Below, one piece after another: positions 24,249 to 35,700 of a stretch of 64,000 bases of DNA (the stretch's first letter is position 1; each line of letters begins with the position of its first letter). Position numbers and translations under genes: made by a program. Below the pieces are notes generated by a model. It was not told the DNA's origin and searched no databases. It was given only the letters and a program-made list of their open reading frames with translations. The DNA comes from Stratiolaelaps scimitus (taxonomy: Eukaryota; Arthropoda; Arachnida; Mesostigmata; Laelapidae), in NCBI GenBank assembly GCA_019614645.1, contig JABWDB010000006.1, positions 6,758,001 to 6,822,000 of the forward strand. Reading direction: 5' to 3'.

Positions 24249-24349
24249 GATATTTCTTCGTAGTAATACCTAAAGGTTAAGAGCTGAGGCCTGTCAGATA
24301 GGGGAACAGCTGAGGGTCAGCTCGAAAAACAAAAAGATATTTCTTCGTA
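24249..24349. mobile_element. Short retroposed insert with 14-bp target duplication
   Basis: The 14-base direct repeat GATATTTCTTCGTA occurs at 24249-24262 and again at 24336-24349. The 73 bp between them end in GAGGGTCAGCTCGAAAAACAAAAA. That is an A-rich tail preceded by a segment resembling the 3' end of SINE family B (AAGGGTCAGTCTGAAAG). A perfect target-site duplication plus an A-rich 3' end is what LINE-driven insertion of a truncated SINE leaves. Confidence 0.6.
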
Positions 24350-24700
24350 TAATGTACTGTATTCTCTGAATGCCAGGTCATGATGGGTGAGATATGATTG
24401 CATCTTCATGCATTCATCGAAGCAGACTCAGATCTCTAGTCTTCAGTTCAACAAAATTATGACAACAAAGCGTTCTCTCACTCTGAACGTAGACAAGAGC
24501 TCGACTGCTGTGTTTTCAGTGAATTTCAATAGATTCGACGACACCTTTCTTCGAAATGTACATCGATTAATAATATCGCAACTAGCCTTAGACAACACGT
24601 TAAATCAATTTCGTCATGTATGTCTTATGCTGAGGCTGGGTGAAAACAATCAAAATCAATTCAGTCCTTTTATAGAAAATCTGCTATTCTCATTTCACAG
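24350..24700. other. Unassigned AT-rich DNA
   Basis: No gene seen. A 134-codon + frame (24387-24791) begins at an alternative codon and shows no motif. Confidence 0.35.
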
Positions 24701-25431
24701 AGCCCGATCGGGTGATCTTCATACGGTCTCCCCCTGCCACGGCACAGGCGGTTCGCGTTGTGGCGCTCCAACAACAAAAAAATCATCCTAACACTAACCC
24801 GTATGAGAGATTGTGTTATAGTACGGACGGGGTAGGGTTTGTCTTCCCTTCGTCGTCGTACGATGATGCATCTGTTTCAATGCATCGTCAGTCCCAGGCC
24901 GTAGTCCCTCGACGAAACCGAGGCTAGCTGAAGCCGAAGGGAGTATTGAGGTTTCAACCAGGGCTTTCGCGCTTCAAGCAGACTTCAAGCTGCCTGCCAG
25001 CGGATCTGGCCGATTCTCTTCGTGATTTCCGCACGGCAAGTCATCACACAGCAAGCAAAAACAGCAGCGCAGCCATCGCCATGCACAGCCAGGCAGGCCG
25101 CCACAGCTACATGCTTTGTGGCTCGAACAAGATTGCATTTTCACCATGGGATCGAAGGGCTGGGGAACACCGGAGCCGTTCCCATCTCTGCTGCTATTGT
25201 TGGTCTCTAGCGATCTCGAAGTCCTTCCCGTGCTGCGTTCGTGATTCGTGTTCCGCTCGCTAGTTTGGCTAGTTTTACACTCATGACAGCGGGTACGGGG
25301 CTCTGTCCGTGAATTTCAGCCTGAATCTGTAGGTCTGTTAGTGCAGCAGAAGTTATGTGTTCATGCACCGGTTTGTGGGAGTCTGTCGGCCCGCTCTCCG
25401 GTTAATGCCGACGACGGCCGTCATCTCTCCT

Positions 25432-26184
25432 TCACGGATCTCGCGTGGATCTCCCGTCAAAGAGACTCGCCGGATAAGCAGAAGTTGTGTTAGTTCCTCT
25501 GTTGGTTTCGAGCATTCGCGAACGAAGCCCCTTGCTGCCGGTGGCACCGGCGATGCTGTGCTTCTGATCAAATGTACGCACCAGAATATCTACGCACACT
25601 GCCGGCTGCTGGCAGATGAAAGACCCTCCGAGAGACTTCGTGAACCCTGATCCACCCTTAGGGTCATCCACGGAGGTGGTGGTATTGCTGCCGACGATAG
25701 CTAGCCCTGTTAGCTCTGGTGGCGGCTGGTCTCTGAGAGAATAAGCACACTTGGACAGAACGACGGGCTCAGAGCATCGCCATACAGAGCAGCTCACCGA
25801 GCTCACCCGAACTCCGACGAGTACAGAGAGAGGCCTGAGAGCAACGAATTCAAGCGAGGAATACCAGATGCTCCAGAAGCCAGCTACACAAAATAATACA
25901 ATGGTGTTCGTTCGAGCCGTCTCTTCATTCTGCTTCGCGAGTTGCTCCTGCTGTTGTGAGGCTAAGGCTGAAGGCTGAGGGAAAGAAGGCCTCTCCTCCA
26001 TCTCTCGTTGGAGGCTCGCTGACGGCCGGACTGGACTGAACCTCGAAATGGGGACAGCAGGAACGATCTGCTGGCCGTGTAGAGACAAAGGGACAGGAAC
26101 ACAGAAGGCCTCGAGAGGCGGGTTCTCACGTTGGCCTGTCTGTGCTAGCCTGTGCGAATTCGCCACCAGAGCTTTACAGGGCAC
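25432..26184 (-). other. Longest open frame of the window (250 codons), doubtful
   Basis: The minus strand is open for 250 codons, ending in TGA at 25432 and starting only at GTG. It has a Gln/Glu-rich stretch (SQQQEQLAKQNEETAR) followed by a hydrophobic segment (TIVLFCVAGFWSIWYSSL) that could pass as a membrane helix. It is not repeat-derived. One frame of about this length is not surprising by chance in 64 kb of DNA near 50% GC, and no start, splice site or family supports it, so it is recorded as an open frame only. Confidence 0.15.
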
Positions 26185-26344
26185 CAGAGAGATCAGCCTG
26201 GTGAACGGCGACGTGCAGCCTCAGGAGTGCAGCTTCAGACCTCGGAGCTTCGACTCGTCGAAACCTTACGAGGCGGCATACGCCTCAACCAGCATCACTA
26301 TTACAACGGCCTACAGCCGTTCCCCTTTATCACTGACTGACTAG
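26180..26344 (+). CDS. Possible terminal coding exon, unknown protein
   Basis: After a candidate acceptor (GCTTTACAG, ending at 26179) a + frame continues to a TAG at 26342-26344. It begins GTREISLVNGDVQPQECSF and ends TAYSRSPLSLTD. The codons are strongly G/C-ending (AGC CTG GTG AAC GGC GAC GTG CAG), and the antisense register is closed by stops, unlike most islands here. The frame is also open upstream to 26048, so the acceptor is not needed to open it. I recognise no family and can link no upstream exon. Confidence 0.25.
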   Translation, partial: GTREISLVNGDVQPQECSFRPRSFDSSKPYEAAYASTSITITTAYSRSPLSLTD

Positions 26345-28020
26345 ATCACAACAGCCGCAAGTATTCGCCAGCAAGCTCGGCTGTATATATATACGGCGCG
26401 CCTATGTATGAGAACGCTTGGAACCGGTTTTTTATTAGTGGGCACCGGCAAATGAGTCATCTAATCTTAGTCGGGGTTGTCATACCCCCACTCAGGAGGA
26501 GCAAAATAATGAGAAAATTCGCTAGTTATGCTCTATGCGTGCACGTATTGAGTGTCCTCCTGTTTGAACTGATACAACTTTCTGCGGGTTCTGCCGATCT
26601 GCTAGAATTACTTCATTGAAGATGGCGAAACACAGTGGGTTGTTCCATAATAGATACGCAGATATAAATCCTTCAAAATCCTATACAGATATATGTACAT
26701 ATAACCAAGGCAAGCCTATATGTAATATATATATATATATATTATATATGTTTTTGTCAATCTGTTGGAAGTCTACGTGCATAGACATTGACTTCTTGGA
26801 AAACTGAAATGCAGATAACTCACGTGGTTTCAACTGAGACGTAGAAGTTATGGCAAGTAAAGAGCTATATGGAGTTGACTGCCTCACTTCGTAGAGGGCG
26901 AACAAAGTTTGGCTGAGCTTTCCGAAGTTTCTTTGAAACCACATTTGCCGACAAAGTTACATCCGAGATGCATGCTAGCCACACACGAGCTTGATACACG
27001 TTTGGACATTAATTGGAAACGCAATTTAAACCCGTCCCGTACGTTTCGTTCGACTGTGCAATACTCGATGCAGTGTCTACCCCAAAAACATCAAAAGTTT
27101 CTCAGGGCTATTTCCTGTCAAGTAAAAAAAAAAGAATCCTATGAAGTTCATTTTAATCTTCATTTCCAGAAATAGCCAGGTATCTCGAGATAGGCAATCG
27201 ATATAGCGACCATGTTCACCATTGTGTTCGCCCATAATTGTTTATACAGATTTGTTCAGAATTCTAGAGGACAACAGACAGAAGAAACGAGTTCCATTTT
27301 CCGTACAAATAATATATATATATATATATATATATACGATTCGACGACTTCAGAGGCAGCCGAGCGAAGATATGCGCAATCAATACTGCTAATACTTGGA
27401 AAATAAACGGTCAATGTCGAGTAATTAATTTGTTCTCCTCAACCAAAGGTTCAGAGTATTAGAACCCGGAGGAAAGCAGTGTGTTTCAATCCCGGAAGCG
27501 ATGCAGCCCCTTATTCAGCGTCTGGTTCAAACGACCAGCCAGAGCGTACGAAATTGCTTCATTCAGTGCCTGACCGTAAAATCTCCGCAGGTTCAGGATG
27601 TCGTTCGTTGAGAAGGTAGATCATGGCGTCGTCATGGCTGCGCCACTTCTAGCAGTCACTTCCTGGGTGCTCGTTCACGGAAAGGAATACCGTGGTAAAA
27701 ATTCGACATACAAAGAGATATAATAGTACTTAAAGAATTTCCTTAAGTGACCAAACAAATTATGATAGTGTTTTTATTTAACTTATTTATTTATCATCAT
27801 CTTTGAAAATATAGGCATCTTCACAGCTCTCCACAGCCGGGTGAATTTCTAACTATTTAATTAATTTATGTAATTATTCTCATTTATTAAAAGTCTCAAG
27901 TTGTTTCCGATCGAAATAGACACAATGCGTTTTTCAAAGGGTACCGATCTCTATACGTGTTATGTATAGTTATACCGTCTAATCCCTGGTCTGTGCCTTC
28001 GTATCCTACTGCATTCATTA
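26345..28020. other. Unassigned AT-rich DNA, no gene seen
   Basis: Carries TA tracts at about 26728-26746 and 27306-27336 and an AATAAA near 27401 (+). No exon is supported. Confidence 0.4.
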
Positions 28021-28223
28021 TCACAGATACATGCTCAGGGAACAATCACCAATGAAAGCACGTTACGCAGCGAATAGGCCAGCCGTCACGGGCAACAGCA
28101 GCAAAAGCAACCCATCCCACAGGCGTTTCTACAGCATGTGTGCGCTCACGCACGCACCCATCCATCCGCTCATGCACGATGTACTGCCATACACAGTGCA
28201 CGAATCCCCCTTTAATTCAACGA

Positions 28224-28237
28224 CCCCCCCCCCCCCC
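28224..28237. repeat. C14 homopolymer
   Basis: Fourteen consecutive C, inside a locally C-rich stretch. Confidence 0.85.
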
Positions 28238-28537
28238 GCAAAACCCTCGATCCCCCACAAACCCTCGGCATCGGCGTCGGCGCAACAACCCATCGGTCGA
28301 GGGAGAATTGGTACTCACAATCTCGTTCCTATCTGCCTGCTACAATGGCTAGCCACAAGAATCGATCTGCCAAGCTAGCTTTGGTACGTAGCTAGCGGCG
28401 TACGGGCGTAGCAGGAATCGAGCGAAATTGTGCAGCCGTCTAGGTTCGTCATCTCGCCTATAGCCATCGCCACCCATTGACGCCATAGGCCGAGTAGTAC
28501 TCACGGACAGTGAACTTACAGCCACAGAAGAACGTAT

Positions 28538-28847
28538 TGACGATTGAGCAAGAGCAGCGTTCGACCGGGACCCCTCGCGCAACCTCATCGCAACAACAGA
28601 AACAGATCCGAACGACCCGAAACAGCCAGCCGGAACAACTATTGGCATCAGCATGATGATCACCAGCATCGACATCAAGCGTCATCAACAGCAGCAGCAG
28701 CAGCAGCATCGCTTGGTCTCAGGCATTACGGGACCTTCGCTACGCCAGCTGGCAAAACGAGTACTCACTCTTCAGCACCAGTAGCAGCAGCAGCCACCAC
28801 CACGACGACGAGAGCGACGACAACGGTCGAGGGCTCAACTACCACCG
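28538..28847 (+). CDS. Possible low-complexity coding exon with donor
   Basis: An open + frame reads through His/Gln/Asn-rich sequence (NRNRSERPETASRNNYWHQH), poly-Ala, a more ordinary stretch (SLGLRHYGTFATPAGKTSTH) and Thr repeats into a good donor (ACCACCG|GTGAGA, junction at 28847/28848). Such composition is common in arthropod regulatory proteins, but trinucleotide repeats make it easy to obtain by chance. No ATG or acceptor is evident near 28538. Confidence 0.2.
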
Positions 28848-29504
28848 GTGAGAGACATCGGCCAGCAGCGTCGATTTCTACTGTTGGCTCCTGTAGCTGC
28901 TTGCCGCTCGTTCTGTCGCCGCTGGGTTGCCGGCGCGTTGGGGTGAGGAGCTGTGTGCATCCACTGGATGGAGCTGCTCACCCGCGATCGGGGTGCCTAT
29001 CAGCTATGTACCTATATCGGCGGCTGTACAGTAGTCTGTCGTAGCTGTACAGTGGTAGGCTGCCGCCCGGCTCGACACTATACATATGTACACAGACACG
29101 GGCTTATTTCTGGTCGTTGTAGGTTTTTAGTCGTCGACTTCGCCAGCAACCAACTTCGCCGATGGCTCTGAAGCCTGCTCCTGCTACCGGCTGGCGCTTC
29201 ACGTTGCTGTTGCTACTTCTGCTTAAGGCTTGTGTCGATGCCTGTTGAAGTGTCTGTCTCACAAGACTTCTTCAAGCTGAAGTCTGAGGTTATAATAGAT
29301 ATTTGCGATGCATGCGAAGTGCTAAAGACGACCGGTGGCGCAGGCTACTATTGTCGATCCTGCACGCTAGTGTGTGCATTCGTATAGAGCCACCACCGCT
29401 ACTATGATCACTGCTATGGATAGGCATAGATATTGGGCAGCGAGGTACTCATGGGGCTAGTTTCTGAGTCCGAGTCCGTGATCTTCAGGAAGCTTGCTTC
29501 TTAC

Positions 29505-29641
29505 CAGCTCAGACAGCGGCAGTTGACGGCTGCCTCGCTTCCCTGCGGCCAGATCTTCGCGCTTACTTTTTTCGTATCGACCTCCGCCGGCGCCGCTGCT
29601 GCCGCCGCCGCCAACACAACCACCATGACCACCATAAACAT
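29505..29641 (-). CDS. Candidate first exon with signal peptide
   Basis: On the minus strand an ATG at 29641-29639 (purine at -3) opens 45 codons that end in phase 2 at a donor, AGCTG|GTAAGA (junction at 29505). The peptide starts MFMVVMVVVLAAAAAAAPAE, which has the form of a secretory signal peptide with an Ala-x-Ala-like cleavage region. A non-repetitive segment, KIWPQGSEAAVNCRCLSW, follows with two cysteines. This would be the N-terminus of a secreted or membrane protein transcribed leftwards. The hydrophobic core comes from GTG/GCG-rich repeat DNA, so chance is possible, and I could not find the next exon (it must start in phase 2). No family is assigned. Confidence 0.3.
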
Positions 29642-31572
29642 GCCTGCGTGCGTGCCGCTTCAGCACAGTATCTTCTTCACACACAAACAACCACCGTACT
29701 ACTCCTTGCCCGTCTCCTCTCAGACCGATGTGCGGCTGTGCGGTTGCAGCGGCGTCCGCATCCAGTCGCTAGTATCATCCGTTCACACGGCAGCCCATTC
29801 ACGAAGAGCGCCTCGACTAATCCCGAGTGGAGACGCGACGAACGAGAATGAGAAGCGTTCATCATGAGAGGACCAAAAAAAACCTAGGCAAAAGAAGAAG
29901 TCGAACGCCAATCGTACGGCGAACCTCTCCCGTGCTCTGGGTCTGGGTGGGTGGCGATATCGTGCGCCGTCCCGGTCGCACAGCGGAGACAACAACAACA
30001 ACAACAGAAATTGTTCTTGGTGGCTGTAGCCATTTCAATGTCGGTACCGTACGGTTTAAACGGCGGAGGTGCGACACCGTATTTTGTGTTGTCTTCAAAG
30101 AAGACGAAGACAGACTACTGTGAGCGATGGCGGAGGAGCGACATGCATGTACGCTTATGCGTACACACGAGTGGGTAGGAGCTTGTAGATGTACGCCGGA
30201 ACCTACCCCGTTACCGGCGATGTGATGTAATTTCGCAGATGATTGAGGGCACACAACGCGGGGATGGTTCGGAAGAGTGTACGAGTTAGCTAAACATCGA
30301 TTTGAGGATGAAGGTGACACCTTTTACATTGCTGTGTCTTGTTTGAACCGAATGAATGGATATAATCTATTTGATTGATTGTTTCATTAGTATATATTGT
30401 ATGGTAATAATCGGCGTGTAATAATCGGCATTGTCAAATCCTTTAAAGGGCTCGGTCTGACCGTCAACACATCCAGGACGAACATCACTTTGTTGCTTCT
30501 ACAGCAAAGAAAGGTCCTGGCGATGCCAGTATATTTCAGATTGCGAAATGGTGCAATCTCTCTACCTTACACTGTAGGCGGCTTTCCAGTACCGAGATCA
30601 CCTCAGAACTCCCCATGTGCAATGAAGTAGTCACGGCGTTACGAAGCCTCAGGGGCCTCGCATTACGATGGATGGTCTCATATAGATCTACAAAATGTTA
30701 ATGGTGCCATTTCTGTAGTACTCAGTCTTGGTGGTGGGGCGGATAGGCGACAAGAGGGCACTTTTAAAAGGAGACATGTTGTGAAGGACTCTTGGGCGGA
30801 CTGAGTTTGTGAGTTAAAGAATCCAGCCGCCCGAATGCTCTCGCTTAACGCCTGCCCGCTGTCTGGGGCTAGGCTTCTTCGAGAGAGTTTCGTGAGTGTA
30901 GCCCAATTTAAATTTGAGAAATTTTGTTTAAGAAAAAATCATCTTCTGCATGGAGCTGGTAGTAACAGTATCATTATTATCAATACTATTATTATTATTA
31001 TTATTATTATTATATTATTATTATGGAAAGGTGAGTGTAGGAAAATAACTACGCTGTAGCAGATAACGCCATTATAAAATGTTCCTCGGCCATTTTGAGA
31101 TCATCTTGCACCGAGGTTGGCACCACCAGGGGTCGTCAACTTCCGCCTATATCGTTTAACGTAGATGACAAATTTCACGGGCCGAGGCGTACAGAAAGTG
31201 CTCGACTCATCGCGTCCTGTGTTCGTCGAAGACGGATTGAATTGGTGAGTGATGACCAGCCGTTCCTTGAGCGGTCCATTCAGGGCGCCTGGTTGAAGGA
31301 CACCATCAGGACGTCCGGTGGGGACGTCCGGGACTTTGACACAAATATAATAGAAGGGCGGGTGAAATTGGCGAATCCGTAGGCGCCACGACGATTGACT
31401 TCGTCGTAGAATTTGGAACTCCTCTGTACGTTAGGCGTACAACTTGTGTTTACCGTGTTGGATTTTTTGTTTGAGGCACAAACCCCTCTGCAGTGATTGA
31501 CTTCAATGAACTGATTGATTCTCGAACATGGTATCACGGTAACAAGTCCGCCTGTCCCTCGGCCAGGACGGG
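29642..31572. other. Unassigned DNA, no gene seen
   Basis: GC-rich to about 30250, then AT-richer. Contains an (ATT)n tract at 30970-31023. A + frame at 31095-31382 reads well (ISFNVDDKFHGPRRTESARL) and passes a GTGAGT at about 31243, but has no start or acceptor I can support. Confidence 0.3.
30970..31023. repeat. (ATT)n microsatellite
   Basis: Imperfect ATT trinucleotide tract of about 50 bp. Confidence 0.85.
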
Positions 31573-31775
31573 TCGCGGTGGTGGCTTCGGCGTCAGCGAC
31601 TCTCGCTGTGAGGTTGAAGACCCCTGGTTCAAGGCCTTCGGAATGATATTATACACATATTGCAGATTGCACGCAGATAAAGCGTCAACTTCTAATGGAT
31701 GCATGGATATTTTAGGGGTTCATCCGACCAAGCAACGCGAAAACACTGCCGCGGACGTTGAATCCAGGAAAACAA
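31573..31775 (+). mobile_element. tRNA-derived SINE, decayed
   Basis: The head has GTGGCTTCGGCGTCAGCGACTCTCGCTG, which holds a box A-like motif and a CAGCGA/TCGCTG hairpin, then box B-like TGGTTCAAGGCC. From about 31712 the sequence GGGTTCATCCGACCAAGCAACGC...GCGGACGTTGAATC aligns loosely with the family B body. It is embedded in an open + frame (31493-31981) that is therefore not a gene. Confidence 0.5.
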
Positions 31776-32548
31776 GAATCAGAGGAGAGACGAAGGCAGG
31801 GGACAAGAACAACAACAACAACGGGAGTTCTCGTCCTCCCCAGTGGGTAATCCACGCGAACATCGCTCGGACGAGCCGTGGCGGGAGCGCGAACGGCCCA
31901 TTCACGCGAGGTCACCAGCAGAGCCCAATGGCACCCGTGTATCGATCGCGAACACGAACCGTTCAGGACACAATGACCTGAAGGCCACAGGTCATGACGA
32001 AGGAATTGGAAGAAATGAAGACAAGGAACGAAAAGCCGGCATGAGGCGGCAAACAGAGAGGTAGACGAGCGGGGAAAACTTGCGAGGAAAAATGGTCTAT
32101 CGAAGCGTAAGATGGCGAAACATAGAGGGGGAACTGGTGGTGACGACTCGACGAAATCGAACACGATTAACGCTCGTAACGATACCGTTGCAGCTACTAT
32201 AGATACGATGAATACTCGCGCGGGTTTTAGCAGCAGGCGAGCGTCTCCGGATATGGACCTACGGCAATAGCGTAATCACAAGACAGACTTGGAGGTATTC
32301 GGGGCCGTCCATCCTGATATGTGTCGTACGTTGTTATGGTGGTTCTACTCGAGGAGATCTGAGAGTCGCTAGCTATGCTAAGCATTTGTGGGGGAAATAT
32401 CTCCAGCATCAAATTGGCTTTCGATAAAAAAAAATAGCTGCGGAAACCAGTGCGCTGTCCGAAGGTTGAGTGATGCAATGTAGTTAGTTACACGTGCGCA
32501 GCACAGTATGAAGAAGAAGCTGGTTAACAAGCGTGATTGGAGAAGCAC

Positions 32549-32586
<38 letters not shown>

Positions 32587-33977
32587 AAAAAGTGAGCCAT
32601 AGAAAAGCGAAATTAAAGGTGAAAGAGAGGCGAAAGGAATGATGAATGATAAGTGGCACAGGCGAGCAAATGATATAAGGATCAGGTTTAAGAGGGTAGC
32701 AGATATAAGTAGATAAATATAGCACGAAACGGCTAATACAATATAGATGTCAAAAATAAGTAGACAAATAAGCGGCTGGCTAGACTTCGTGGACGGACAT
32801 TGATCGGAAAGCGAGTCCAAATATATATATATATATATATATAAATAGAGAGAGAGAGCAGAAAATAGTAGTAAAACCTTAGGATGCAGGAGAGTACATA
32901 CATTCAAATTCAAGAGCATCGGACTATTCTGCGAAGAGTAGAAGCAAGGTGTTGAGGAGATAGATTTTATGGCTAAGTCTGGGGAACGACAAGACTATTG
33001 TAGATAAATGAATATGGAATACTATTCTGTGATATGTGGCGTAGCTGACGAAATCATTACACATACGGTATATTTGTATATATTAAGATGCACAATCATA
33101 CTCGAAATAATACCCGCCATAGACTACAACGCCTATATTATTTTACATTGTATAATACTGATATAACCGTGGAACTCATTAGGACTATATCGTTGTATAT
33201 TGCCCATCGAGCTGTGGAGAAGACACCTAATTGGGAGAGGTCAAGCAGAGTAAACTTCGATACAAGAGCAATATGTGGAAAAATACCAATTTTTCTATAC
33301 TGTGAAATATATCGACAATAATAAACAACGCAGTTTAAGCTGCTAGGGGTCTAGGATCTGCGCGGTCATTTATGGTCTAACAAAACAGGTGTCAATCGAG
33401 ACAGTCTTTTGGGCACACGATTGATTCAGGCTGACTCCCTGCTCTAACAGTACATAAAATAATAATCGCCGAACAGCGCAGGCGAATTTCTAGATTTCAT
33501 TCGTTCGATTCATTGCATTTGTTCTCGTTGTAGGCCAACAACTGTTGATGTCAGTACGGCATTGACTAATAAATGATTCATGTGAATAGTTAGTGTCGCT
33601 CCACTCGACTCGTGAGCATTAGAACGCGATGATAATGATGAGATATATACAGACGATGGTGGGATGGCGAAAGCGCAGATGGACGGGGCCGTTGAGCGGG
33701 CCGACAGACCTTGACATTTTGTCGTCAGTGAAACCCGCGCAGACGCGAACCCCAAACTGCCCGCCCGTTACCGGAACTCGGTTAGCGTACCACAACAGCA
33801 GAGCGGAAGACGCTGAAAGCTGAAAGCGCCAGACGGTCAGACGATTACGAAAGGACAATGATCTATCTATTGGTTCACTGACGGGAGCTGCTGCTGTTGC
33901 TGCTCTGCCCATCGTCCGTGGAGCTGGCCTTCTGCTGTTAACTCATTTTCACGCTGTCTCTCTCAGCTGCGACTCAC
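31776..33977. other. Unassigned DNA with GA and TA microsatellites
   Basis: Holds a (GA)n tract (about 32550-32586) and a (TA)n tract (about 32818-32843) followed by GA repeats. No exon is supported. Confidence 0.4.
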
Positions 33978-34149
33978 AGAATGCGAGGAACATGCCGCTG
34001 TTGCTGTCGCTGGTATGGTCGTGCCGAGTTCGATCATCTCTCCTATTGGGGTCACCGCCGCTAGACGCCAACCGCGACGATAGATTGTTGTTGTCGGCGC
34101 CGGCCCCGCCACCGCCGCCGCCGCCAAGTGCACGTATCGTACGGAGATG
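33978..34149 (-). CDS. Possible internal coding exon, unknown protein
   Basis: On the minus strand a candidate acceptor (CCCCATTTCGGGTAG, ending at 34150) is followed by 57 open codons. These end at a consensus-like donor, CATTCT|GTGAGT (junction at 33978). The frame opens only after the acceptor's own in-frame TAG. The peptide is Gly-rich, then hydrophilic: DNNNLSSRLASSGGDPNRRD and SDSNSGMFLAF. This is typical of disordered arthropod protein segments. No neighbouring exon or family is identified, and the Gly run comes from a (GGC)n repeat. Confidence 0.3.
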
Positions 34150-35700
34150 CTACCCGAAATGGGGTGGTGGTGGTGGTCCGGATGCGGTGCTTGCAGTGGC
34201 ACTTCGGAGTTTAAATGCCTCCCCGCCAGCACCCCGACATGGCCGATAGAGGAGGGCATGAAGAAGCAGCATAGCAGATATAGGTATAGCAGTGACCGTA
34301 GCAGATATCGGTATCGTCAGGGGGACATAGACGCGAAAGTGGTGAAGGACAATACATTTGATATGTTGCTGTCCCCATTGGCTGGTAACAGTTGCTGTGT
34401 TGCTGTGCGCAGTGCGTCACCGAATAGGTATCTCCTATAGGGGAATGGATGAATTCATAGTACCAAATCGACCTGGAGAGTGGCGGGTGGCGTCGGTTCG
34501 TGAGTGATAGAGAGACCGTTGGTCGTACAGACGGCCAGCGGCAACCACCGGCGGAGACAGTCGCATAGCCGACGGATCCTCGAGCGGCAGATCAACGATC
34601 ATCGTCGGCCATCGCGCCGTTCATCGCTCGTTCAGCTGCCCTGAAGCCTCGGCGAGCAACAGCAACGGCAGCAACTCCGGTTCATTCGGAGACAGAGAAT
34701 AGAGACGATGACGGCAGCAAGGAACGACTGAGGAGCCTTCGCCCAGCTCCATCCGTAACAGCGTATACACACCTCGAATACAAACACACACACACACACA
34801 TACAGACGCAGAGACGCTCATAGACAGCAGACACAGACCCATAGATCGATAGGGCAGGCTGGCAAGGCAAGGCACAGCGCCAGCAGGGAACATATGTTGG
34901 TGCCGCGCTCTGCACGAGGTTCTGCAGCTGGGTATGTGCGGCTGGCTTCTGCGAGTTGTCGGCGGCGGCGGTGGCTGTAGTGACGGCAGAGGTACAGCAG
35001 CAGCCGCAGCAGCAGCAGCGGCGGTTGTCGAAGCGGCAGCGGTAGAGGCAGAATCGCTGTTGTTGTCTCGTCTGATCAGAACAGGATCAAGCAGCCGCGC
35101 GAGAACAGATGGTCGCCCAGCAGTCAAGCAAGCAAGGTTGGCAGGCGGTTGGCTGTCTGTTGGTTGGTTGGTTGGTCTGTCTATCTGCCTGCCTGCCTGC
35201 CTGCCAGCCAGCGAGCTAGCCTATCTGACCGGGCTCTCTGACCGGGCGGATCGTAGCAGCAGAGCAAGGGAACCGAACTTGCTGCTGCTGCCGCCACCGA
35301 GAAGCTCCCACAATGGGAGCTGCAGGCAGGAGCTGCAGTACTATATATTATACATATAAACACGCACACACACACGTGTGTGTGTCTGTGTGTACAGCAA
35401 GCCGGCTTTGGATGGAGGCGCCTTTCTTCACCCGACTTGATACGATTTGCCACCGGATGCATCGACGACTATGGTGAACAGAGTAGCAGCAGCAACAACA
35501 ACAACAACACAAATAGCAGAGAAGGTGTGCCCGGTCACACTCATTCGGTCAGACCACGCTCGATGCAACGTGTGCTCATGGCTCATATTATAACTGCCTA
35601 TTATTATACGGCTGCTGTCCGCGGTAGAAATGCTACCGGTGGTGCTCATCGCGACTAACCACACGCACACACATGGGGTAGTGTGGCTGGCCCAGTTTCT
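34150..35700. other. GC-rich island with simple repeats
   Basis: Contains CA runs, (CAG)n at about 34998-35020, tandem GGTT and TGCC tetranucleotides (35155-35210) and a CA/TG palindrome. The long frames on both strands are repeat translations. Confidence 0.4.
35363..35394. repeat. (CA)n-(TG)n palindrome
   Basis: ACGCACACACACACACGTGTGTGTGTCTGTG forms a near-perfect inverted repeat centred on CACGTG, able to form a cruciform or Z-DNA. Confidence 0.85.

Noticed and set aside
31493..31981. 162-codon plus frame
   Set aside because: It runs through a tRNA-derived SINE head, so it is not a conserved gene.
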